Positions 49,801 to 55,100 of a stretch of 64,000 nucleotides of DNA are shown here, in pieces. The position numbers were made by a program, and so were the translations under genes. Origin of the DNA: Photobacterium arenosum (GTDB taxonomy: Bacteria > Pseudomonadota > Gammaproteobacteria > Enterobacterales > Vibrionaceae); the NCBI RefSeq assembly GCF_014841115.1, contig NZ_JACYTP010000013.1, positions 62,001 to 126,000 of the forward strand, given 5' to 3'. Below the pieces are notes generated by a model, which ran no database searches, had not been told where the DNA came from, and saw nothing but the letters and a program-made list of their open reading frames with translations. The first letter of the stretch is position 1, and each line of letters starts with the position of its first letter.

Positions 49801-51613
49801 TGGGTTGCTCCAGACGGGCTTGCCAAAAAGAAGCAAAGCCTTTCCCTTCATCAAACAGCGCAGTCAGGCGGGAAGCCTGCTCTTCGCTGAGTACAGGCAG
49901 ACGCTGCCCCGGCTCCAGCTTATACTGACGTGCAAGCTGTTTCCCTGATTGCACTTTTCCGGATGCGTTAAACCAGCCACCAATGCGTACAATTCCCTGA
50001 GCTGTCGCAATGTCCCACCCCTGATCGTCAATATGCAGTATCGTGCCTGGTAAGGCCGTGGTTTGGCCTTCGCACACATCCACAGTGTCGATACCGAGCA
50101 CACCATCCTTCAGTGCCAGTTTAACCGGACAAGCTTGCGAAGGATGACCTATGGCATAAGACAGCCGTTCCAATACCTGAGCGGATTGGTCCCAGCACAG
50201 CACCCCACCCGCAGCAGGCTGAAGACGGGATACATAAAAATTATCCTGCAAATCCGCCTCATCCGCTTTGGCAGCAAGACGTACAACATCTTCAAGCTGG
50301 CTGTCTGGTTTATGACAAAGCGACTGGAGAATGAACTGAAAGCGGCGCTGCAGGTTATCAAGCTGCGCCAGTGAATGGATATGCGGCGCATCGACAAACA
50401 TGACATCCAGTTCCTGTGCCTGTCTGTCTTCAAAAAACAGAATCTGCATATCGCTGACCGAGATATTTCCGCCATAATGCCAGCGTGTTTTACATTGCCA
50501 AAAGCTATCACCGTTATCAAAAGCGACAATATTAATCGCAGGGCCAAACCAGGATACATCAGCAGCGTTCCTGTCCCGCCGGATATCCTCGCCCCGGTAG
50601 AGTTGACGCCGAACCGTTTTCCCCATTTCGGCTGTCACCTGCCGGGCCAGATGCTCAAGCGTGTCATCAGGGGTTAAGCGCAGAATCAGCGGAACCACAT
50701 TCGCGGTCATACCTATGCCACTGCGCTCCCGGGTCCCAGCTACCGGCAGACTGAAATTCAACTCGGTATGACCTGTAACACTATAAAAACAAGCCGCCAC
50801 TGCCGTTGTCAGCAGGTGTGCGCGGTGAACACCAATTTGTGCAGCACATTGATCAATCTGATCCAAATCTGCCTTGTCGAGCACATATTTACTGATGTTC
50901 ATTTCTGAATAAGGGACGTGTTTTTCTTTGCGGGTCAGAGTGTGAACGGAAGACGCGGTATACTGCTTCCAAAACTGACTATCCTTTCCTAGCCTCGCCG
51001 AACCCCGATATTTTTTATCGTTCTCATAGAGTTGGGTAAAGCCACAGCTTTCAAACTCAGGAATAGGTTGTTGGCTCGCCAGCGCATTGTAAGTCAGCAC
51101 AATCCGGCGGCTGAACTCTTCCCCGCCTCTGCCATCAATCAGCATGTGATGTAAGCGGCGGTAAAAAATGCACTTCTCTGGTGCCAGATTCAGTACAGCA
51201 AAATGATACAAATCGTGCGCAAGGACAGAAACGGCCCGGTCAGCGTCATCACGCATCCATGCTATAGCAGTGTCCAATGGATTATGGCTGGAGGAGAAAT
51301 CATAAAAATACAGCGGCTCAGCCGTCTGCTTGGCATGATATTGATAAAGTTCCCCCTCCTTTTCAACAAATCGCGCCTGAAGAGCGGGTATATCGTTAAT
51401 TGTTATCTCAACGGCCTGGCGCAGCAACTCAACATTCAATGGCCCATCTATCACGCCATAACCCCAGAAATTAAAGGGCTGCGTTTGAGACATGGTTTCG
51501 CTAAGCCAGAGTTCATGCTGGGCCGTGGTAATCCCATGCAAAGTATGTTGCTCTTCACCGACAAAATAAAAAGATTGAAGGCTATTATCGTTTAACTGAG
51601 CCTGTTTATTCAT
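33773..51613 (-). CDS. Five-module non-ribosomal peptide synthetase with unusual loading region and thioesterase
   Basis: A single giant gene of about 5,946 residues from ATG 51613 (AGGG eight bases upstream; an in-frame TTG at 51643 is a weaker choice). Order: condensation (C1), formyltransferase-C-like segment, partial C-like segment, A1-T1, C2, A2-T2, C3, A3-T3, C4, A4-T4, C5, A5-T5, thioesterase. All five carrier domains keep the LGGHSLL phosphopantetheine site and all five A domains keep the TSGSTG core. Residues read at the specificity positions give Leu, Ser, Thr, Leu and an aliphatic residue. C2 and C5 look like dual epimerisation/condensation domains. The likely product is an acylated or otherwise N-capped pentapeptide released by hydrolysis or cyclisation. 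Modules are described separately. Confidence 0.95.
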   Translation of the reverse strand: MNKQAQLNDNSLQSFYFVGEEQHTLHGITTAQHELWLSETMSQTQPFNFWGYGVIDGPLNVELLRQAVEITINDIPALQARFVEKEGELYQYHAKQTAEPLYFYDFSSSHNPLDTAIAWMRDDADRAVSVLAHDLYHFAVLNLAPEKCIFYRRLHHMLIDGRGGEEFSRRIVLTYNALASQQPIPEFESCGFTQLYENDKKYRGSARLGKDSQFWKQYTASSVHTLTRKEKHVPYSEMNISKYVLDKADLDQIDQCAAQIGVHRAHLLTTAVAACFYSVTGHTELNFSLPVAGTRERSGIGMTANVVPLILRLTPDDTLEHLARQVTAEMGKTVRRQLYRGEDIRRDRNAADVSWFGPAINIVAFDNGDSFWQCKTRWHYGGNISVSDMQILFFEDRQAQELDVMFVDAPHIHSLAQLDNLQRRFQFILQSLCHKPDSQLEDVVRLAAKADEADLQDNFYVSRLQPAAGGVLCWDQSAQVLERLSYAIGHPSQACPVKLALKDGVLGIDTVDVCEGQTTALPGTILHIDDQGWDIATAQGIVRIGGWFNASGKVQSGKQLARQYKLEPGQRLPVLSEEQASRLTALFDEGKGFASFWQARLEQPIPSAFPARQIAPSETNWQATAWQFVGKTDLPTFLSAVAVYLARMGDQTDFQIGWLQRQVDSLLADAVLPVHVSLDMTQHFSATQQLLKTECDRVLAHLPFHPELHALLSPTVWWPLTIELISDISAATDCPIDAGALLQIDKAGNRFRWLYDEAVLGTEQVDRLSTHLLFVLEQARNEPDTPVSELCLLNANERHYLLEEMNVTAADFPPVSYVHAMFEEQADKTPDAIALRYGDAEFSYAEINTRANRLAHELLVYGVGAETRVAICATRSPELIVAMLAVLKAGGAYVPLDPSYPGERLEYILNDCRPVLLLADAVGRSALSVHPVPVLDLEATLPATISSENLAIQVQPNQLVYVVYTSGSTGKPKGVMVEHGQLLNLIYWHAEATELKAGERTTCMAGLGFDACVWEIWPSLSLGATVLIPPREVSGDSDALLRWWGNSDAQISFMVTPLAEVALAAGHLPVALRTLLIGGDSIRRWPLNIPHGLTLLNNYGPTETTVVATSGNPHTGAVVPSIGRPIANTRAYLLDESGQPVPLGAIGELYIGGEQVARGYLNQPELTAERFLDDPFKPGGRMYRTGDRARYLPDGSLEYLGRNDHQVKIRGFRIEPGEIEAQLVSHPFVCDAVVDALSDSTGEKRLVAWLVPAEESGWGELNTELSAFLAGRLPDYMIPTVFVSLKALPLSPNGKLDRRALPAPDLTETGRMIYVAPEGETELLLARIWQDLLGVERVGRDDNFFELGGHSLLVVKLLAQLRKVGLATDLQALFSAPTLSVLAQTLVPQADVAVPENRIRVGSETITPDMLPLADLAQEEITAITDSVQGGVVNVQDIYALSPLQEGIYFHHQLAEKGDPYLLSATLQFDSRSRLDNWLAAMQQVITRHDILRTAFVATGTASPVQVVWRQANFNATELVLDPAEGQISQQLASRYDPRHTRLDLTQAPLLHVVIAQEQDGSWCALQQWHHLIGDHTTLALMVEEVCEIMAGNEAALKPAQPFRNAVAQARLGVSDSEHETFFRRMLADMSEPVLPFGLSNVHGDGLQTNEASLTLPADLNRALRVHAKQLGVSLASLCHLAWGQVLARTSGQDSVVFGTVLLGRMQSGEGAESALGLFINTLPLRLEMDSRSTENAVRQTHQSLSALLAHEHAPLALAQRCSGLPAGTPLFSALLNYRHNEGDNLPLPEGVSLISAEERTNYPFVLSVDDGLDMLSITAQVIAPIEAERVCGYMQQALSALTNALAYTPDLPVCELPIVPDNEYAMLVNGWNSTARGYPQSECLQTLFEAQVARTPDAVALVFDDQVCEDQACDDQTLSYTQLNEKANQLAHTLIALGVGPDSRIAVCAERSLAMVIGLLGILKAGGAYVPLDPAYPGERLQYILQDADPVLLLTDEAGRNALGKHAIPEMSLNGNQPSGVSCENPVPQSQPDNLAYVIYTSGSTGKPKGTMNEHRGIVNRLIWMQEAYGLTAEDTVLQKTPFGFDVSVWEFFWPLMYGARLVMARPEGHKDPDYLSRTIARYGVTTLHFVPSMLQSFLAYSGAAERCQPVARVICSGEALPASLVKACYRQLPHAQLHNLYGPTEAAVDVTAWHCSRETNLVTVPIGRPVANTRIYLLDKYGQPVPLGAVGEMYIGGIQVARGYLNRPELTAERFLSDPFNAEHGGRMYRTGDLARYLPDGNIEYLGRNDQQVKIRGFRIECGEIEAVLQTHPQVLDAVVDARSDRHGDKHLIAWFVSGEGCEPDGAGLRDYLTSLLPNYMVPVAFMPIDTIPLSPNGKLDRRALPDPQAHSQSRADYMPPENETEQRLATLWEALLEVERVGRDDNFFALGGHSLLAVRLANRMQQLGQPLALSALFANPVLHQLARQLTTDNTEGLPSIEPVVRGERLPLSFAQQRLWFLTQLDGMSEIYHMPLAVRLRGSLDIPSWQRSLDTIYARHEALRTVFSSQDGLPCAQILPAAELPLTVHDLRQLSYSDKAEAQALQIAASEASRPFDLMNGPLLRVSLIRLSDDEQIFTFTCHHLVSDGWSNGILLRELAALYQAFTQGEQNPLRPLSVQYADYASWQRQWLTPERLSSQADYWQQQLSDAPVLLTLPTDRPRPVVQSFAGDQVVIRLEAELAQALRQFSQRNGATLFMTVLAAWGIVLSRLSGQQDVVIGTPDANRRQLDTEPMMGFFVSTLALRLDLSGDIEWPALLQQVRETLLLGQENGDLPFEQVVEQVNPPRQRAYTPLFQVMLTWQENTAHNIRLPGLDAEPLAPGYAAAKYDLTLDLTDHGQEVAGALYFATALFDRATAERYVAYLHQVLIAIAKDVSEPVNRINLLPEAERQWLLDGSNQSENQITEQRCLHHRFEAMAAKTPDAIALVSGDQQLSYQSLNQQANQLAHELIARGVGPDTLVALCTERGIGTVVAILAILKAGGAYVPLDPAYSGERLQYIVQDAAPVLLLADEAGRSALGEQAIPLLSLDKPLAGDSRDPQVAGLSPANLAYVIYTSGSTGQPKGVMVEHRQVDRLFTATDADFGFNAEDVWCLFHSFAFDFSVWEIWGALRHGGRLVVVPQTTARSAKDFYRLVCQSGVTVLNQTPSAFKAFIQAQDDTPHQLRYIVFGGEMLNPVDLTPWYDRHSADAPLLVNMYGITETTVHVTYRAMSPSDIHASGSPIGHRLSDLRLYLLDPHGQPVPYGAVGELYVGGDGVARGYLNRPALNAERFLDDPFHDGGRLYRSGDLARYLPNGELEYLGRNDQQVKIRGFRIECGEVEAALLAHQNVTNVAVDAWQAADGDKRLVAWVVPKGQTDRETLAVQWRQFLSNRLPDYMVPASFVCLDEMPLTTNGKLDKRALPAPEKQTGIREVYEPPKGEKEGLLAALWASLLGVESVGRNDNFFDLGGHSLLAVQLANRIEQAGWTLSLPSLFSTPVLHALAEELQGEGDIRQRPVTPVSRQEPVPLSFAQQRLWFLSQIEGTSETYHIPVALTLTGLIDKAAFSQSLDALYSRHESLRSTVATQGDQPQVRFLPEQAMPLSWHDLRAEPEANARRQALVQARREMTAPFDLSEGPLVRAHVWQITDNHTLFVLVCHHIVSDGWSTKILLKELGELYQAFSHNRENPLSPLRLQYADYAHWQREHLSQDKLDRQAQFWRNSLADAPTQLTLPTDKPRPPVQSFAGAEVPLEIDEALTQSLRHLSKQHGTSLFMTVLAAWGIVLSRLSGQQQVVIGMPDANRGRLEVEPIVGFFVSTLALHIDLREDPSLDTLLTRVRQAVLAARENSDLPFEQVVEALNPPRQLDRTPLFQVMLSWQDNTVRDISLPGLEVAEAGLGYDIAKFDLTLALEESGEQITGMLNFATALFEAETVHRFSDYLLAVLTAMAADVSQPVSQVDILPDSERKLLLHSLNQTERVYPGSASVHQLIEEQASRSPQAVALVCGDEVLSYGQLDNRANRLAHGLIARGVGIETRVAVCAVRKPDMIVALLAVLKAGGAYVPLDPDYPAERLHYILKDSAPVLLLADSAGRKSLGDVQVPVLALDEPLATPLSVGAPETMVRPEHLAYVVYTSGSTGHPKGVMVEHAQLMNLIGWHAEATGLQAREKSTCMAGLGFDACVWEIWPALSLGGTLLLPPLQVKGDSDALLRWWQNSGAQVSFMVTPLAEVALANEMVPQSLRKLLIGGDSVRRWPLNVPPGLTVVNNYGPTETTVVATSMPLDLNAPAPSIGRPVSNTRVYLLDDYGNPVPKGAVGELYIGGVQVARGYLNQPALTAERFLDDPFHPPGRMYRTGDLARYLADGSLEFLGRNDHQVKIRGFRIELGEIETQLGAHPTLKDVVIDAPGGTSGDKRLIAWVVPEDSVEANSEWSVFTDQLRLFLSTRMPEYMIPSDFVRMKALPMSPNGKLDRRSLPLPEAEAGRAYMAPQGETEILLAKIWATILEREYIGRNDNFFELGGHSLLVVKLMAELRRYGLAADVKTLFSAPTLASLASALGSQQEVRIPENRITVDTTSIIPELVPLADLNQQDIDQVVATVPGGVGNVQDIYGLSPLQEGIYFHHLLNEQGDTYLLSALLRFDNRQRLDNWLSAMQQVVDRHDILRSAFISHGLSESVQVVWRHATLPVSEVALNPADGPVAEQLLARFDSRCSRLDLTKAPLLNMVVSQDEDGRWLMLQQWHHLIGDHSTSALIESEIATILAGRASELAVAPPYRNVIAQSRLGKSQAQHEVFFRQLLADIEEPVLPFGLSDVRGDGARVVTSHLSVPGDLNRALREQARKLGVSLASLCHLAWAQVLSRVTGRDTVVFGTVLLGRMQAGEGAEQAMGLFINTLPLRLDINDKDVVSAVQQAHQNVSGLLEHEHAPLALAQRCSGLPAGTPLFSALLNYRHNKGDELILPAGIELLSAEERTNYPFVMSVEDGGDSLGLTAQISQPVEAARVCEYMLQALTSLSHALDTTPDMPVNTLDIVTDAEYRLQLETWNQTTMAYPADCCVHTVFEQQVRANPDAIAVTDGLRSVSYAELNIQANQLSHVLIERGLQAGDPVAVRLGRSLDLVVAQLAVLKAGAVYVPIDPKLPESRQAWIISDCGACIVITEQPGDDALSYVLADERSQRTDNPERLRSSTATAYIMYTSGSTGQPKGVMTPHQGISRLVINNGYAGFDETDIIAFAANPAFDASTMEVWSALLNGGQLVVISPQTVLDAKAFAEVLQRQQITALFLTTALFNQYVHTLGSTLSQLRYLICGGEKEDPAAFAKLLQYQRPVKLIHAYGPTETTTFATTAHIEHFDGHDRLPIGKPVGNTRAYVLDARGRVVPRGAVGELYIGGVGVALGYLNRPEMSAERFLPDPFNAGANMYRTGDLVRYLPDGSLEYQGRNDRQVKIRGFRIEMGEIEQYLRAHDAVRDVVVDVNYLGDGQQLVAWLTLDDGASAPETPAMRKYLAESLPAYMLPSAYIWLECLPLTPNGKVDRRALPAPQGQAFTDAGYVPPQGDTEVMLAQLWRDLLGMEQVGRYDHFFELGGHSLLAVRQVSMAQSLGLSFPVQAIFDHPVLADLAEQLDNQFGERRPLSALPARRSGIRPPLFFLPTGFGDHSYVYEIAKVINPDHPVYAVPWPDMAQPLPETMDGMAAASIALIRKIQPCGPYHLFGYSSGGILAYQIALQLQREGEEVALLGLFDTMRPQQAMSSVTALFLSWFEVEHVELDLALLAQLRDMPLQAVLRTLKDRGISTQMDDHQAELLLWNQRYHYATLVGATTLSPSELAVHLFKAKEDMPPMRSDDLIRYWEAIKPQDFNRTDNSALGWEHHLPAHSLIVKKVDGDHVTMMADAENRRRLGECIDAVLQEISADTLVNRSMDTENTR
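37870..41000 (-). other. NRPS module 4 (predicted Leu)
   Basis: C4 begins VPLSFAQQRLWFL and has HHIVSDGWS near 40540-40575. A4 (about 38100-39590) has the same ten-residue code as A1, D-A-W-V-L-G-N-V-V-K, and near-identical flanks (WHAEATGLQ, FMVTPLAEVALA, LIGGDSVRRWPLN). Carrier site near 37965-38010. Confidence 0.75.
41000..44170 (-). other. NRPS module 3 (predicted Thr)
   Basis: C3 starts with LPLSFAQQRLWFL and has HHLVSDGWS near 43712-43745, an ordinary condensation domain. A3 (about 41290-42745) gives D-F-W-N-V-G-M-V-H-K, one change from the Thr code DFWNIGMVHK. Carrier site near 41110-41150. Confidence 0.78.
44190..47440 (-). other. NRPS module 2 (dual C/E, predicted Ser)
   Basis: C2 begins with a linker ending in NVQDIYALSPLQEGIYFHH, and HHQLAEKGD matches the elongated His motif HH-x-4-GD described for dual epimerisation/condensation domains; the second His motif is HHLIGDH near 46880-46912. 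A2 (about 44450-45960) reads D-V-W-H-I-S-L-V-D-K at the specificity positions, near the Ser code DVWHLSLIDK. Carrier site near 44287-44322. The preceding Leu would become D. Confidence 0.75.
47440..51560 (-). other. NRPS loading region and module 1 (predicted Leu)
   Basis: C1 (about 50250-51540) has the active motif HHMLIDG and may act as a starter domain that joins an acyl group. Next comes a segment at about 49880-50212 resembling the formyltransferase C-terminal domain, then a C-like latch half at about 49200-49850 without an HHxxxDG motif. A1 (about 47700-49165) has FDACVWE, VTP, LIGGDS, NNYGPTETTVVAT; the ten-residue code reads D-A-W-V-L-G-N-V-V-K, one change from the known Leu code DAWFLGNVVK. 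The carrier site lies near 47549-47581. Confidence 0.75.
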
Positions 51614-52070
51614 AATATTCCCTATCTTATTGTCAATACGCAATGAAACTCACCGTACAGCCAACATAAAAAATGCACCAACCGACAGAACGAGTGGTAA
51701 TAAAAAGTGAGGGAACAGATTTGCCCCAACATGACTAATGAGTGTTATCAGCTATTACATTCAGGTATTTACCGGACTATTCACAGCGTAAACAAGTGTA
51801 GGAAAGAGAATTTAACTTGTCTAAACTGCATTCATCAGCAGGAGGTATTTTTGCGTGTTATAAGTGAAATCGATGTAATTTTCTGTAACTGACAAGATAG
51901 GCAATTAATAAAAAATAAGACACTTTTATCTCTCACAAAAAATAATGAGATAAAAATGCATTATGAATAAAACATGAATCTGGAGCGGGCTTATAACGAA
52001 CCAGCTCAATTATTCTTCCAGTGCTTTATTATATATATCACCATGAAAACAGAACACATATAACACAAGC
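51614..52070. other. AT-rich region upstream of the NRPS
   Basis: About 460 bases, markedly AT-rich between 51880 and 52075, with no supportable gene. The synthetase promoter must lie here or further upstream, yet I see no consensus -35/-10 pair on the minus strand. A plus-strand frame at 51707-51892 has no ribosome site or family resemblance. Confidence 0.4.
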
Positions 52071-52105
52071 AAAAAAATTGACGAGTTATTAACTCGTCAA
52101 TTTTT
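52071..52105. terminator. Terminator after hrpA
   Basis: TTGACGAGTT (52078-52087), ATT loop, AACTCGTCAA (52091-52100), with a run of A before and T after; on the minus strand it ends hrpA with a run of seven T. Confidence 0.9.
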
Positions 52106-52147
52106 AATTATAATGTTTTTTTAATGACGTTTAAATGAATCACTTCA

Positions 52148-55100
52148 TTAACAGGAAGCGATGGCATTTCTGACTCGTTTATCAGAGACAGGATACGGTG
52201 TACCTAATTGTTGAGCGAAATAACTCACACGCAGTTCCTCTATCATCCAACGGATCTCCTTAACCTGTTCAGGTATCGGCTGACCTTTAGGAATCTTATT
52301 GAGTAATTCTTTGTAGTCATTGGTTACTGACTCAACTTTCAGTATATGTACTCTGTCTTTATTCGGGTCAATCGGCAGTTTTTCCATTCTGCGCTCAATC
52401 GCTTTCATGTAACGCAAGATATCCGGCAGACGTTGCCAACCACACTCAGTGGCAAACCCTTTAAAGATTAAACCTTCAATCTGAGCTTTGATATCAGACA
52501 ACGCAAAGGCCATACTCAGGTCGACTTTCCCTTTCAATTTTTTGTTGATATTGAAGGCCGTAGTCAAAATGGCTTCTACCTGTTTGGCGATATCGACAAC
52601 CGTATCTCCCAGCTCGGCCCGCACATGCTCTTTCAATGCTTCAAATGTATCGGCATCCCAAACCAGACCGCCCTTTTCTTCAATCAGTTTATCTACGCCA
52701 CAGGCAATACAGTCATCAATCAGATCCATAACCCGCCCATACGGATTGAAGTACAGACCCAGCTTTGATTTGTTCGGCAAATTAGCATGCAAATATTTGA
52801 TCGGCGACGGCACGTTAAGCAATATCAGACGACGCTGGCCTTGCTGCATGGCCGTACGTTGCTCTTCTTCTGTTTCAAACAGCTTGATACCGACCGAATC
52901 TTTGTTATCAATGATAGCCGGATAGGCTTTAACTTCAAACCCGCCACGTTTCTGCTGATAACGCTCTGGCAACGCGCCAAAGCTCCAGGTCTTCAGGCCG
53001 TCCTGCTCAATATCATCATCGGCAACCTTAGACAGCGTTTCCTGAACTTTCTCTTTCAGGCTGTCTTTCAGTGCGTACAAGTCCTTATTTTCCCGAAGTT
53101 TCCGGTTACGGTGATCCACAGCACGGAATGTGATCTTCAGGTGTTCAGGAATTTGATCCAAATTCCAGTCATCGCGCAGTACAGTCACACCTGTCATACG
53201 CTTGAGTTCTTTTTCCAGCGCATCCAGCAAAGGCATCGACAATGCCTGTACCCGGGCCAGAAAAGCATCTGCATAGTTAGGTGCCGGCACAAAGTTACGA
53301 CGTAACGATTTGGGCAACGACTTGATCAAAGCTACCACCAGCTCATGGCGCAAACCCGGTATCTGCCAGTCAAAACCGTCCGGTTCCACCTGATTCAATA
53401 CAGGTAACGGAAGATGAACTGTGACACCATCTGTGTCTTCACCCGGTTCAAACTGATAGCTCAGCTTGAGTTTTAAGCCGCCCTGATGCCAGAAGTTGGG
53501 ATAATCAAGCTCAGTCACATGGCTCGCATCACCCCGTAACAGCATCTCACGTTCAAAGTTCAGCAGATCTTTGTCTTTCCGGGAAGCTTCCTTCCACCAG
53601 GCGTCAAAATGCCGCCCGGAAACCACAGTATGCTCAACCCGCTGATCGTAAAATTCATACAGCGCATCGTCATCGATCAGAATGTCACGCCGACGGGACT
53701 TATGCTCAAGCTCTTCCACTTCCCGCAATAACTGCCGGTTTTGATGGAAGAATTTATGCTTTGTTTCCCAGTCCCCCTCGACCAGTGCCGAGCGAATAAA
53801 AATTTCGCGGCTGAGTACAGGATCAATCTTGCCGTAATTCACTTTACGTTTAGGCACAATCGGAATGCCGTACAGGGTGACTTTCTCAAAGGCCTGCACA
53901 GAAGCCTGCTTTTTCTCCCAGTGCGGTTCACTGTAGCTGCGCTTGATCAGATGGGGGGCCAACGGTTCGATCCATTCAGGCTGAATCTTAGCGGCAATAC
54001 GCCCCCACAGCTTGGAGGTTTCCACCAGCTCGGCCACCATAACCCACTTCGGTTGCTTCTTGAAAATACCGGAACCGGGGAAGATGTTAAATCTGGCGTT
54101 GCGCGCACCCTGATAGTCGTTCTTCTCCTGATCCTTCTGGCCAATATGCGACAGTAAGCCCGCCAGTAGCGAGGTGTGCACCGCCTGATAATCGGCAGGT
54201 TCCTCGTTATGACGCAGCTTCAGCTCACGCACAACCTGATGCACCTGAAAATAAATATCCTGCCACTCCCGCACGCGCAGGTAATTCAGGTAATCCGCTT
54301 TACACTGCTTACGGAATTGATTTGCAGACAGCGTTTTTTGCTGCTCTTTCACGTACTCCCAGAGGTTCACGAAGGTCTGGAAATCCGATTCTTTGTCATA
54401 GAAACGACGGTGTTTCTCATCCGAGGCCTGTTGTTTTTCTGTCGGGCGCTCCCGTGGATCCTGTATCGACAAAGCAGAAGCAATAATCATGACCTCTTGC
54501 AGCGCACCGTGTTTCGGTGCTTCCAGCACCATACGTGCCAAACGCGGATCAATCGGCAACTTCGCCAGCTGACGGCCAACCTCAGTCAAACGCTTTCGCG
54601 GGTCGGTCGCGTTAGCGTTCATCGCACCCAGCTCTTCAAGCAGGCGTACACCGTCCTGAATATTACGGCTGTCAGGCGGCTCAACAAACGGGAAGGCCTG
54701 GATATCACCAAGGCCAATCGCCGTCATCTGCAAAATAACCGATGCCAGGTTAGTACGCAGAATCTCCGGATCGGTAAATTCCGGACGCGACAGAAAATCA
54801 TCCTCTGAATACAGACGAACACAGATACCTGCCGCCACCCGGCCACAACGGCCTTTACGCTGATTGGCACTGGCCTGCGATACCGGTTCTATCGGTAAGC
54901 GCTGCACCTTGGTGCGATAACTGTAGCGGCTTATACGGGCTGTACCCGGGTCGATCACATACTTGATACCAGGAACAGTCAGTGAGGTTTCAGCCACGTT
55001 GGTCGATAGCACAATGCGCCGGCCGCTATGCGACTGGAACACCCGGTTCTGCTCACTGGCTGACAGGCGTGCGTACAAAGGCACGACTTCAGTGTGTTTG

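Noticed and set aside
51707..51892. 61-residue plus-strand frame upstream of the NRPS
   Set aside because: No ribosome site, no conserved pattern; composition follows AT-rich DNA.
54176..54808. 210-residue plus-strand frame under hrpA
   Set aside because: Shadow of hrpA with no ribosome site or domain.
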